A stretch of DNA of 64,000 bases from Gadus chalcogrammus (Eukaryota > Chordata > Actinopteri > Gadiformes > Gadidae). Numbering within the stretch: position 1 is the first letter of the stretch; each line of letters opens with the position of its first letter. The notes beneath the pieces are model-generated. The model had not been told where the DNA came from. It was given only the letters and a program-made list of their open reading frames with translations, and ran no database searches. Below are positions 21,540 to 32,223 of the stretch, piece after piece. Location: NCBI RefSeq assembly GCF_026213295.1, contig NC_079419.1, positions 21,145,180 to 21,209,179 of the forward strand, given 5' to 3'. Made by a program: the position numbers and the translations under genes.

Positions 21540-22351
21540 CAAAACTGTTGAGGGACAATCTTCTCTTCTCGCTTTACGCACAGGCCACAATCTTGCCATG
21601 GTCTGACGCACAGGCCGCAATCAGAGCACAGGTTGAGAAGAAGCGAGACTACAGCCTCCCCCACACATCTACTCTGCCACTACTGACACACAGATAGCAG
21701 ACAGCCCACAGACCTTGAAGAGAGACAACAGCCCGCCCGACGCCATCAACACTGTGCCTTCCCCAAACGCTGATGCTGGCTTGACGAGGAACGGCCACCC
21801 CCCTCCTCTGCATTACAGACCAAAGGACCTTGAAGAGAGCAACAGCCTGCCCAACGACCCATGACACCGTGCCCTCACCCCATCGCTGATGCATGGCTTG
21901 GCGAGGACGCCAACCCCCCTCCTCATCTCTCCATAGCACACACAACTCCAGCTCCACTTTCTCCTCCCTTTGCGATTTTCCAGCTGAATTGAGAAACAGG
22001 AATATGTAGGCATCAAACTTGCATCTGTGTCAATGATAGCATCGCCAGGTCATTCCCACAGGCTGATAACACCAAAGCGGAGGCGCCCCAGCCCCCGCCC
22101 CCTGTACTGATAGTAGTGCCCTTAATTACTGAACAAAAAAGGTTCAGCCGGAGACAAAGTATAAAGGACGTTTCCGCATAATCTGCTGACCAAGGTTGCC
22201 TATGCAAAACATGGCAACTTTTGCATTCCTGCTGTAACCACTACGAGAGTAAACAAAGGGAAACGTAGACAGACACACTGCTAAACCTCACCAAATCTCA
22301 TACATAGTTCCTCCAAACCAAAAACAACCTTAAAGCCTATCAACAACACCA
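21540..22351. other. LINE-B inter-ORF region
   Basis: This is moderately GC-rich sequence between ORF1 and ORF2 without a conserved frame. A segment GACCTTGAAGAGAG occurs twice (about 21710 and 21828) with similar neighbours, suggesting an internal duplication of about 118 bp. Confidence 0.45.
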
Positions 22352-25033
22352 TCAGGATGGGTCTACTTAATGTTAGGTCTATTAATACAAATCATTTTTA
22401 GTTAATGATTTTATTACCACCTCTAAACTGGATTTTATGTTTTTAACTGAAACATGGCTGGAACAAAATAACAGTGCAACCGTTCTGATAGAGACAGCTC
22501 CTCCCAACCATAACTTTTTTGATGCATGTAGATCTGGAAAAAGAGGTGGAGGGGTTGCTGTTATATTTAAAAATGATTTTCAGGGGAAGACAGATGTTAT
22601 TTGGTGATTTTTCCATCATTCGAATACCTTTGTGCTGTATTGAAATGCTCCCCCAGAGTTCTCCTATTAATTATTTACAGGCCACCCACATACTCTACAC
22701 ATACTCCACATACCCAATTTTTTCGATGAATTCACAGAATTATTGTCTAGCATCTCCACAGACTTTGACTGTCTAGTTATAACTGGTGACTTCAATTTTC
22801 ATACTGATGATTGAATGACAAGTGTGCAAAAAAACTTTTTAACCATTTGGACACATTTGAACTGTCCCGCACATGTGAAAGAGACTACTCATTGTAAGGG
22901 CCACACTCTAGACCTGGTTATCACAAAGGGCCTCATGTTTCTGATCTCTCTGTGACTGATCCTTCCTTGTCTGACCACTTTTGTGTTTTCTTTAATATAT
23001 CTTTTATTCCCGACATACAGACAAAATCAAATACTGTCAAAAAACGGTATATCAATGAAGAATCGTATGTAACTTTTAGAAAGGCCATCTCCTTACTACC
23101 ACTCTCAGACCCATGTTCTGCTGATGATCTTGTAGAAAATTTTAATTTGAAAATTTTGAAAATCATGGATTGTCATTGCACCTTATAAGGTTAAAACGAT
23201 TTCTGGAAAGCAAAGAGGCACCCTGGAGAAAAGCTGCCTCTGTAACAGCACAGAAAAAAGAATGCAGGAAGGTTGAACGCATCTGGCGTAAAACAAAACT
23301 TCAAATTCACCATGATATCTACAAAGGAGAGCCTCCGTGCCTACAATTCAGACTTAAAAAGTGCTAGAGAAACATTTTTCTCCAATATCATTAAATCCAA
23401 TAATAATAATGCAAAAACCCTATTTGCAACTGTTGACAGACTGACCACCCCCCAACACAAATTCCACCTGATCTCCATTCCACGCAGAAATGCAATGAGT
23501 TTTGCAGCTTTTTATACTGATAAAATTGAAGGCATCAGACGCGCCATCAATATCTCCACTTCAAACAAAAATGTTGGACTACCACCCTGTTCAGGCAAAA
23601 GTAACGTGGCAGGGATGGCATGCTTTAATGTTATTGACTCTAAAACTCTTGTGGAAACTGTTACACAACTAAAGCCATCCACCTGTTGCCTTGATTCTTT
23701 ACCTACCAACCTCTTTAAGAATGTTTTTGACTGCCTAGCAATAGACATATTGCAGATAGTTAACAACTCTCTCCAGTCAGGCAACTTCCCAAAAGCCCTG
23801 AAAACTGCAGTTATTAAACCCCTTTTAAAAAAGTGGAGCCTAGATACCTCTATTATTAACAACTACAGACCAATATCAAATCTGCCCTTCATAAGTAAAA
23901 TCATTGAGAAAGTTGTCCTCCAGCAACTTAATCACTTCCTGGCATCAACTGGTTGTTATGACACCTTCCAATCAGGATTTCGACCCTGCACAGCACTGAG
24001 ACCGCCCTCATTAAAGTTGTAAACGACATCCGTCTTAACACAGACTCTGGCAAAACCTCAATACTAATGCTACTAGACCTCAGTGCTGCATTCGACACTG
24101 TAGACCATACAATACTTTTGGACAGGTTAGAAAACTGGGTGGGGCTTTCAGGCACAGTCTTAAGTTGGTTCAGATCCTACCTACAAAATAGGAACTACTT
24201 TGTTTCCATCGGCGACTTTGTATCAGAATCAACCAACGTTGATTCCGTGTGGAGTCCCACAAGGTTCGATCTTAGGACCCTCTTTATTCAACATCTACAT
24301 GCTCCCACTTGGGCAAATCATGCATAATAACAATATTGATCATCATTGCTATGCTGATGACACGCAAATCTATGTATCGCTATCACCAAATGACTATCGG
24401 CCCATAGATCTGCTGTGCCAGTGCATTGAGCAAGTGAAAGACTGGATGTGCCGAAATTTCCTTCAGCTAAATGAGGATAAAACAGAGATAATTGTATTTG
24501 GTGCTAAAACGGAAAGGCTTAAAGTAACCCAACACCTTCACTCTGTGTCCCTGAAAACCTCAATCAAAGCCAGAAACCTAGGGGTTATCATGGATTCTGA
24601 TTTACATTTCGAAAGTCACATCAAATCAGTTACAAAATCTGCATATTATCACCTTAAAAATGTAGCAAGACTTAGAGGGCTCATGTCCTCAGAAGACTTA
24701 CAAAAACTTGTACATGCCTTTATCACTAGTAAGCTTGATTACTGCAATGGTCTCCTTACAGGTCTCCCAAAACAAACTCTAAGGAAGCTTCAGCTTGTTC
24801 AGAATGCTGCTGCTAGAGTATTAACAAAGACCAAAAAATTTGAACATATTACACCAATTCTTAAATCGTTACATTGGCTTCCTGTAGGTCAGAGAATTGA
24901 TTTTAAAATCATGTTGCTAACCTATAAATCCCTACATGGTTTAGGCCCAAAATATTTAACTGATATGCTTACACTACATAAGCCTTCTAGAACACTAAGA
25001 TCTTCTGAGACCAATCTGTTAATTATCCCCTGA
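22352..25033 (+). pseudogene. LINE-B ORF2: endonuclease and reverse transcriptase
   Basis: Translation begins around GLLNVRSINT (about 22357). Endonuclease motifs continue in shifted frames: LDFMFLTETWLE, SGKRGGGVAV, ITGDFNF near 22780 and DPSLSDHFCVFF near 22957. The reverse transcriptase has IINNYRPISNLPFISKIIEK, MLLDLSAAFDTVDHTILLDR, VPQGSILGPSLFNIYMLPLG and the catalytic HHCYADDTQIYV at about 24340-24375. The C-terminal part has SKLDYCNGLLTGLPKQTLRK and HWLPVGQRIDFKIM. The longest undamaged piece is 24200-25033. There are frameshifts near 22400, 23000, 23260, 24000 and 24255. It was functionally dead but is moderately well preserved, and is younger than LINE-A. Confidence 0.8.
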
Positions 25034-25403
25034 GTAAACACGAAACATGGGAAAGCAGGATTTAGTTACTATGCAACAAATAGCTGGAATAAACTCCCTG
25101 AGGATTTAAGACTTGCCCCAACTCTGAGCACCTTCAAAACAAGATTGAAGACTTTTATGTTTGCTTTAGCTTTCTGCTACATCTTAAATACTTTAGCTTT
25201 ATTTTACTAAAATGCCTTTTTAACTTTCCCTTTATTTTCTACTAAAAAGCCTTTTTAACTTTCTATTTCTTTGCATATGTTTTTTTTACTTATCTATTAT
25301 TTTATTTTAATGTATAACAATGTTTATATGTGAAGCACTTTGAGTCTGCCTTGTGTATGAAAAGTGCTATATAAATAAAGTTGCCTTGCCTTGCCTTGCC
25401 TTG

Positions 25404-25894
25404 AGTAACCCATCTGATGGCCTCGCAAAGGCTTTTCTGTCCATTAGATACACTTGGCTTCAAACAGCTCGTCCGGCACCAAACACACATCGTTGGAAAC
25501 ACGCTGGACCTCGTCTTGACCCTCTTTGTAGACATCTCAGACCTTGTTTTCTCTCCCTACATCTCAGCTTCATCAGACCATTTTCTTCTCACTTTCCAGG
25601 TGGTGGTATCCTGCCCCTGCGACGATCACCAGGCTACTTTCAGCTGTCGTCGCATCACCCCTGCAACTAAAACAGCTATGGCTGATAAGTTACCCCGTTC
25701 ACTTGCTCCTCTCTGTAACTATAGGGGCTCTGTGGAGTACCTTACTGATGACCTCAAAAATGCCTTGTCCGCTGCCATTGATTATGTTGCTCCACTTGTA
25801 ATAAAAAAATAAAATTAAAAAAAAAGCTCCCTGGTTTAATGCAGAAACTCGCACCCTGAAACAAGGTTGCACAATCTTGGAACGATTCGACTCT
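25404..25894 (+). pseudogene. LINE-A endonuclease C-part
   Basis: The frame gives LGFKQLVRHQTHIVGNTLDL and FSPYISASSDHFLLTF, the terminal endonuclease motifs with the conserved SDH, then a linker ending KAPWFNAETRTLKQGC. There are single-base frame changes near 25440 and 25815 (in an A-rich run). The reading resumes where LINE-A stopped at 20067 and is cut by fold-back X at 25895. Confidence 0.72.
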
Positions 25895-26242
25895 AGTGGG
25901 GTCAGAACAGTCTCATTAATAATGAATGCACAGAGAAGGATTCACAAATGTATTTTGTGATTTGTGCCTTGTTTTAAATCAATTTAATATAAATCCATAA
26001 TTATATTAATTAAAAAAATATTTGCAATTTTCATCAAATTTATTTGGATGTTGTTACATTTATCTACAAACTGTTGAACTTGAATTAACAAGCCGCTTTT
26101 CATTTGTGAACTTGTTTGCATTTGTGTGTGATCTGGACTGTATTTATGTTTGGATTCTTGAGACTCCTGGGCCCTGTACCACGAAGCTCGCTCAGAGGGT
26201 TAGCGAGGTATGTTGAGCTCCAAGCCTGGGTTAGTTGTACCA

Positions 26243-27055
26243 TAGTCTGGCTGAACGGAAGTGGACAGCGTCTATTGCTTAGCGGCCGATTTGGCCGCGA
26301 CTCCTCCCCTTCCGGTTGCTGGCGTTACCAAGTTTTCGAAATTGTTTGTAGAACCAGACATCCAATCTTGTTTAATTTTAATATAATGTAATTACTGATT
26401 ACTGACTATCTGATTTCATTACAATGGTAGGACCACAACATAGCCTATTTTGACATTACCTTGGAAAAGCCCAGACTCCGTCTGGCAGGATTCTCCCCCG
26501 GGACGATGCGTTTGCGGTCACGACTATTCACTCTGACAGCGGCATGAGCGTTTGACATGGATTTAACCAATGAACCGATCCGTTCCACTTCACAATAGCT
26601 CCTACGGTATTTCTTTAGTAGTGTTCTACAAGAACCACATATAAATGTTAAAACGTTGTTCGTTTTTATAGGTCCCGTGAGCTCCTCAAGGGCCAAAGTG
26701 TATGGTGGCTTGAAATCATCGTGACAAAGAATCAAACGATGTTTGTTCTTTTTATCTATAAAATTATCTCCACATAGGCGACATACATCGTTAATGTTTT
26801 TTTGTGGTGTTTGGGATTGAGCCATTTCTGACAGCCTCTGAACGTCAAGAAGTTCCGTCAAGATAATTTCCCCCCCCGGCACTATTTTGCATGGACACCG
26901 CTGCTGCTTCCCGGGCTTAGCCCCGCCCTAGACGATTGTGATTGGTTTAAAGAAATAAAACGGGCCCGCCCAGTTTCCCCACGGATAGACGGCTCGAGGT
27001 AGCGTGGCTCCAGACCATTCTACTTGCTGTAGTTTGGTCTGGCTTTGCGAGACTA
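26243..27055 (-). mobile_element. Z: 813-bp DNA element, TSD GTTGTACCA
   Basis: A perfect 9-bp GTTGTACCA flanks the insert (26234-26242 and 27056-27064). The ends are TAGTCTGGC and GCGAGACTA, inverted over TAGTCT with weak similarity further in. The uninterrupted homologue Y2 lacks this insert, which confirms the boundaries. It contains a minus-strand zinc-finger frame. A 9-bp duplication fits MuDR-, Merlin- or related superfamilies. I cannot choose among them. Confidence 0.75.
26445..26882 (-). CDS. Zinc-finger N-terminal exon of unknown transposon protein
   Basis: An open frame of up to 145 residues has CRLCGDNFIDKKNKHRLI early, then EELTGPIKTNNVLTFICGSC and a following LLKKYRR. Two C-x2-C pairs about 55 residues apart suggest a single zinc-binding module of ZAD-like or related type. 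The likely start is the internal Met in MAQSQTPQKNINDVC (about 26824). A basic region follows (RVNSRDRKRIVPG). The frame ends at 26445 near a possible splice donor, so this may be exon 1 of a longer gene whose remainder is lost. I do not recognise the exact family, and function as a DNA-binding transposition protein is inferred only from its position inside Z. Confidence 0.5.
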   Translation of the reverse strand: MPGGEIILTELLDVQRLSEMAQSQTPQKNINDVCRLCGDNFIDKKNKHRLILCHDDFKPPYTLALEELTGPIKTNNVLTFICGSCRTLLKKYRRSYCEVERIGSLVKSMSNAHAAVRVNSRDRKRIVPGENPARRSLGFSKVMSK

Positions 27056-27212
27056 GTTGTACCACGAAAGTCGATCTCTTTTAGCGTCGCTGTATCACCA
27101 TGGTGACATATGCTCGCAACCCAACCTGGTCGGGAGCAGTTTTTCGGCTTAGTCTAGCCGGACATCGGCTACTAAAATCGGCGTGCGCAGCTTCCTAGCC
27201 CCTCCTCTGACA

Positions 27213-27422
27213 ATGGCGTCACCATTTGTGGATGTTCCCGTGGACCCCGGCGCACTTCTCGTACAGGCGTCTCTCCGGAGACAGAGGGTTTTATGGGATA
27301 GAACCGATCCCTTGGCATTGTCTGACGATATTCAGATTTCAGACTTTATTGTCATTGTGCAAATGAAATTGCGGTTCTTCATGAGAGATACAGATTCTCG
27401 TCAGAGGGTGTTCGTTATTTGA
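27213..27422 (+). pseudogene. Harbinger transposase N-terminal exon (Y1)
   Basis: From the ATG at 27213 the frame reads MASPFVDVPVDPGALLVQAS and RQRVLWDRTDPLALSDD, the N-terminal region of PIF/Harbinger transposases. The following helix (ERYRFSREGIRYLI-like) is broken in Y1 by an insert of about 44 bp at 27330-27374 that Y2 lacks. A TGA comes after FVI at 27420-27422. The catalytic domain is absent. Confidence 0.62.
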
Positions 27423-27474
27423 TCGTCCTTTTGGACCTTATGTAGACAATGCTTACTGTTGCGCATTGTGTCTC

Positions 27475-27550
27475 CGTGACAGAGTGCTAGAGTGGAGGTA
27501 GCGCGTCAGTCTTGAATTTCTGCGCGGGGGGTTCGAGTCCCAAGTGACGC
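27475..27550 (+). other. tRNA-like module, plus strand
   Basis: Box A-like TAGAGTGGAGG (27489-27499) and box B-like GGTTCGAGTCC (27530-27540) are spaced as in a tRNA gene. Acceptor-stem pairing is poor, so this is not a functional tRNA. A degraded homologue is in Y2 at about 41150-41217. Confidence 0.5.
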
Positions 27551-27708
27551 AAATTTATGTGAAGCCTATAAAGTCCTAATTCTCATGCATATGGAATACT
27601 TATTCACTAAAGCTTATGGAATTATATTTTTGTGCTTATTTCGAACTTGAACCCATATTTTCAAGGCCGTGCTGGCACCACATCTATGGGGGTAAAATGC
27701 ATGATAGA

Positions 27709-27777
27709 CCGGCGAATTTGAACCCCGGTCGCTGGCGTTCGGGTCTTATGCTAATCCACTACGCTACAGCCGCTACC
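27709..27777 (-). other. tRNA-like module, minus strand
   Basis: On the minus strand, TAGCGTAGTGGATTAGCATA (box A-like) is followed by GGGGTTCAAATTCGCCGG (box B-like). It points toward the plus-strand module about 160 bp away. The stems are imperfect. Y2 is cut by the gypsy LTR before this position, so its conservation there cannot be judged. Confidence 0.5.
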
Positions 27778-28998
27778 TCTCAGCGGTCGAAAACATGCGA
27801 TACATTTCTTAAATAGGGTGTATTTAAAGTGAATTCCCTAAATGATAGAATAAGGCAGGATGGACGTTGCTTATGCATTTTTAAATCATCATCATTCTAT
27901 TTGGATTAATGGCGCACAATTCTGCATTTGGCATAGTTATTTTACAGACAATATGCAGAATCTTTTCACTTATACGCATATAGACTGCTTGATCTATCGT
28001 AAAGGTGAGAAAAATGACGCAAAAAAACGCCCCTCTCACGTGAATGCGCACTGAACCGAAAGCGGAAAACCTGGTTCAACTAATTGAATCTAAAGTGAGC
28101 TTCGTGGTGCCATTTAACTCTGATTGCGAGTTGCGGCTCTGTCAAGCCAGGTTTTCCCAAGAAAGCCTGGGTATGTTCAGCGAGCTTCGTGGTATAGGGC
28201 ACTGACGTCGCTAGATTCACAAATGCATTTTTTTCAACAAGGAACTCTCTGTAGCCAATCAGATGCCTCCCTCGTTTTCAGCCAATCACATGACTGCAGT
28301 TCCGACCTCTGAGTCCAGCTCCGAGCCTCCCGGTTCCCTCGGTCAAATGTCTATGGGAAATAACGTGTTTTTTTTTAATGATCGTACGTAACAATCTCTA
28401 GGTGGCGAAGAAGTAAAAGCTGCGATTTGAGCTACACACTTTTTCCATCTAGTTTCGACTGGGTTTTGGGATTGTCGGTGCCGTTAAAGTAGTAAACGGC
28501 ACCGACAATGTAAAAACCCAGTCACTGCAGTCAAGTGATTGGCTGAAAACGAGGGAGTCATCTGATTGGCTACAGAGTTCCTTTTTGAATCCAGCCACGT
28601 CAGGAGAGTCTCAAAAATCCACACATAAATACAGACAACACACACACAAATGTAAACAAGTTCACAAATGAAAAGCGCCTTATAAATTCAAGTTTAACAG
28701 TTTGTATATGATTGTAACAACATCCAAATAGCCTACATTTAGCCTACATGAAAATTGCAAAGATTATTTTAATTCATATTACATTTATTTAAAACAAGGT
28801 ACATTTGTGTGTGAATCAGAAATGTGTTTGTGAAACTTAATTTTGTTTATGGATACATTTTACATTTAAACATACCGATATCCATTTGTGTGTGCATTGA
28901 AATGTATTTGTAAGAAGAGTAATTCGTACATAAATCACAAAATACATTTGTGAATCCTTCTATGTGCATTCATTATTAATGAGACCGCTGACCCCATA

Positions 28999-29663
28999 CG
29001 ACTCTTCCCCGACACGGTGAAGAGCCTGACTCAGTAAAAGAGTGTAGGCTCCTCCCTCTTAGCAGGTAAATTAATGGGTTTCTTTGAAAACAAGATTCAA
29101 TCGATCAGAGAGGAAATTGATGCTTGCCGTGCAACTTGTCCTACACATCTTGCGAGGCAGGATGGGACCTGCAATCCTCTCGCTTATGAATCTCTTGCAT
29201 TCAACAGGAATTGTCCCCTCCAGTTTCAAAGTTACGGTGCAAAAAACGCTACTCAAAAAGCCTGGCCTAAATCCTGAATTAGTCAGCAACTATCGGCCTA
29301 TATCGAACCTCCCTTTCCTCCTGCAACTTACTGGGAAGACAGAGCAGATAATAAATAGGCTCAAAACTGTACCAGAGAAAATTGGAGAATGTCTCACTGT
29401 TGGTTGGATGGCTTCGCCATCCCACAAAGTGCATCAGTCAGAAATCTCGGTGTCCAATTCGACCCTCTGCTGTGCTTCGACCAACATCTTAGAAGCATAA
29501 CTAGAATTGCATTTTTCCATCTGAGAAACATTGCAAAAATCAGACCAATGTTATCCGCAGCAGATGCAGAGACAATGTTACACGCATTTACGTCATCAAG
29601 ACTTGATTATTGTAATTCATTGTTCTCGGGTCTACCTAACTCTAATGCTACCAAAGGTTAAAA
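28999..29663 (+). pseudogene. LINE-A linker and reverse-transcriptase pieces
   Basis: After fold-back X the frame gives FFENKIQSIREEIDAC, then SNYRPISNLPFL (start of the reverse-transcriptase core), a jump over the catalytic region, and VRNLGVQFDPLLCFDQHLRS with SSRLDYCNSLFSGLPNSN. The YADD-containing central part is deleted. It ends at the W insertion site; GGTTAAAA at 29656-29663 is the left duplication copy. Confidence 0.72.
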
Positions 29664-30296
29664 GGTAACCCTTCCTTTTACAGTCCCCTAATTACTAGGT
29701 ATTTACCCGGTACATACATGGTAAATCATAGTGTATTACTGGGTAATTACCACTGGTAATAAGAAGGTAAATACAGAGGTAGTTACCCGGTAAATACATG
29801 GTAAATCATAGTGTATTACTGGGTAATTACCACTGGTAATAAGAAGGTAAATACAGAGGAATTATCCGGTAAATTCTAGTGTATTATTGTGTAATTACCA
29901 CTGGTAATAAGAAGGTAAATTCAGAGGAATTACAGCTGATGTACTAAGTAAAACCTCCACTATTACCCATCAACTCAACTAAGTAGCATGTAGTTGTTGT
30001 TTTAGGTTGGTAATAACTCTTGATATTGTGTACTTCCTAGGAAATTAGGCAACCAATTCTTAGAAACACCCATTATCCAAGGTTTATGTTGGTAACAGCC
30101 CAAATGTAATGATGTATTATCTATAAATTAGCAAAGTACTTTCCAATAAAATACTTTTTCTTAGTTATTATTCATAGCTACACCCATAAAGGGTTTATTC
30201 GATTTACCACTATGGAATTACTTACCTGGTAACAACCTCTGCAGGAACAGTTTTCCTCTAGTGTTATGGTACATCTTCTTAAATACTGGGTACAAA

Positions 30297-31760
30297 GCCG
30301 TTTGTTTCCATGGTATTACCAGGTTCTTACCATATAATTTATAATAGATACATTCCATTATCCATGCAGTCAACACAAACTTGTACCATGTACGTTCTGC
30401 GACGTTACCAAGTAAAACATGACAATTTACCCAGTAATTAAGCTGAAACTGTACTGTAAAAGGAAGTCTCGTTTGTTTCCATGGTATTACCAGGTTCTTA
30501 CCATATAATTTGTAATACATTATTCCCTTTTCCATGCAGTCAACACAAACTTGTACCATGTACGTTCTGCGACGTTACCAAGTAAAACACGACAATTTAC
30601 CCAGTAATTAAGCTGAAACTGTACTGTAAAAGGAAGCCTCGTTTGTTTCCCATGGTATTACCAGGTCTTACCATATAATTTGTAATGCATGATTCCCCTT
30701 TTTCCATGCAGTCAACACAAAAACTTGTTACCTGTAAGTTCGTGCGACCGTTACCAAGTTAAAACACGACAATTTACCCAGTAATTAAGCTGAAACTGTA
30801 CTGTAAAAGGAAGCCTCGTGTTGTTTCCATGTATTACCCGGTACTTACATATATTTGTACATACATTATTCCCTTTTCCATGCAGTCAACACACTAATGT
30901 ACCAGGTACGTCTACGACGTTACCAGTAAAACCACAAATTAACCAGTAATTAAGCTGACACTGTACTGTAAAAGGAAGCCTTGTTTTGTTTCCATGGGTA
31001 TTACAAGGTCTTACCATATAATTTGTAATATACATTATTCCCTTTTCCATGCAGTCAACACAAAACTTGTACCATGTACGTTCTGGCAACGTCACCAAGT
31101 AAAACACGACAATTACTCAGTATTAAGCTGAAACTGTACTGTAAAAGGAAGCCTCGTTGTTTCCATGTAGTATACCAGGTCTTACCATATATTGGTAATA
31201 CTTGTTCCCTTTTCCATGCAGTCACCACAAATTGTTCCATGTAAGTTCTGCAACGTCACCAAGTAAAAACACGACAATTTACTCAGTAATTAAGGCTGAA
31301 CTGTACTGTAAAAGGAAGCCTCGTTTGTTTCCATGGTATACCAGGTTCTTACCATATAATTTGGTATACATTGTTCCCTTTTCCATGCAGTCAACACAAA
31401 CTTGTTCCATGTATGTTCTGCGACGTTACCAAGTAAAACACCGACAATTACCCAGTAAGTAAGCTGAAACTGTACTGTAAAAGAAAGCCTTTGTTTGTTT
31501 CCATGGTATTACCATGTTCGTACCATATAATTTGTAATACATTATTCCCTTTTCCATGCAGTCAACACAAACTTGTACCATGTACGTTCTGCAACGTTAA
31601 CAAGTAAAACACGAGGACAATTTACCCAGTAATTAGCTGAAACTGTACTGTAAAAGGAAGCCTTGTTTGTTTCCATGGTATATTCCAGGCTCTTACCATA
31701 TAAGTTGTAACTATTCCCTTTCCATGCAATCAACACAAACCATATATGTTCTGCAACATC
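30297..31760. repeat. About nine copies of a 172-bp tandem repeat, left arm of W
   Basis: Each unit starts near GTTTGTTTCCATGGTATTAC and includes CCATGCAGTCAACACAAACT and ACTGTACTGTAAAAGGAAG. Starts are near 30299, 30469, 30641, 30818, 30986, 31156, 31323, 31493 and 31667. Units between about 30700 and 31280 carry many single-base insertions and losses relative to the others. Confidence 0.88.
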
Positions 31761-32018
31761 GTTCACCAGTAGTTAAGCACTTTAATTGTTGTTATAAACC
31801 CCAAACCACGGTTGATGAAAGGCATATTAAAATTCAATAAAATCAAAGGCTTATCTTTCAAACAATGCATATCTCACAAACAGGCACTGAACACTGAAAA
31901 AATCGTACAAAAAAAAGAGGCCGTCCACATCAACTCAATTTAAATGTTACTGATGGTGTTTTGATAAAACACATGACAGTGTTATGGCAAGTGACCACAA
32001 GGAAGACTGCTTCAACCT

Positions 32019-32223
32019 CTACAATTTGAATAAGTGGTGAATGCCATGCAGCAATCTGCCTATGGGAGCATCTTTGTGGTCATTCGCAAACCAATGAGTC
32101 CACTCGATGAATGAGAGATGACTCTTTAGTGTCTTCTCTGTGAGGTATCCCTGCAGTCTCCACATCTGGGATTTATAAACTGACCAAGACCTGACCAGGT
32201 ACCTCCAAATCTCCCCTTCCCTA
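32019..32223 (-). CDS. Exon-like open frame in left arm of W, unknown product
   Basis: After a plausible acceptor (TTTGTTACAG, ending at 32224) the minus strand is open to a stop: IWRYLVRSWSVYKSQMWRLQ, then GYLTEKTLKSHLSFIEWTHW and a final FKL. It is rich in Trp and basic residues. The right arm holds a near copy with a shortened C-terminus. I do not recognise a family. It may be the last exon of a lost transposase or a captured host exon. Confidence 0.4.

Larger units (their letters stand above)
21113..25403 (+). mobile_element. LINE-B: L2-type LINE, 5' truncated, (TTGCC)n tail
   Basis: In order: ORF1 hydrolase C-part (to about 21535), an inter-ORF region, the endonuclease (from about 22352), reverse transcriptase (to a stop at 25031-25033), a 3' UTR with AAGCACTTTGAGTCTGCCTT and the tail AAAGTTGCCTTGCCTTGCC ending at about 25403. 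The tail and UTR are typical of fish L2 LINEs. It is a separate copy from LINE-A, because both contain the SGNH and endonuclease regions. It begins directly at the right end of hAT-3 and ends where the LINE-A endonuclease resumes. Confidence 0.8.
26169..28200 (+). mobile_element. Y1: Harbinger remnant inside fold-back X
   Basis: Ends GGGCCCTGTACCACGAAGCT (26169) and GAGCTTCGTGGTATAGGGC (28182-28200) are inverted repeats. X sequence interrupted at GAGACTCCT (26168) resumes at ACTGACGTCGCTAG (28201), as judged from the other X arm. The element holds an N-terminal Harbinger transposase exon, two tRNA-like modules and the nested insert Z. A second copy of the same family is at 40752-41350. The 3-bp duplication expected for Harbinger is unclear (CCT against ACT). 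Confidence 0.72.
25895..28998. mobile_element. Fold-back element X with long inverted arms
   Basis: Left end TGGGGTCAG(N)5GTCTCATTAAT and right end ATTAATGAGACCGCTGACCCCA are inverted. Homology continues inward along both arms, including ATTCACAAATGTATTTTGTG and CGCTTTTCATTTGTGAACTT. The centre is the palindrome TTGTCGGTGCCGTT/AACGGCACCGACAA around 28474-28510. Removing the nested Harbinger Y1 leaves about 1.07 kb, almost entirely arms. A 7-bp direct CGACTCT flanks it (25888-25894 and 28999-29005). One arm has an extra block of about 100 bp at 28810-28920, the other at 28340-28440. There is no coding capacity. Class is uncertain; a hAT-like duplication of 8 bp with one mismatch is possible. 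Confidence 0.75.

Noticed and set aside
27475..27777. Genuine tRNA genes
   Set aside because: Box motifs are present, but acceptor and anticodon stems do not pair well; they are called tRNA-like only.
30297..31760. Regular repeats that could suggest a CRISPR-like array
   Set aside because: Units are contiguous, about 172 bp long and lack unique spacers; this is a eukaryotic transposon arm.
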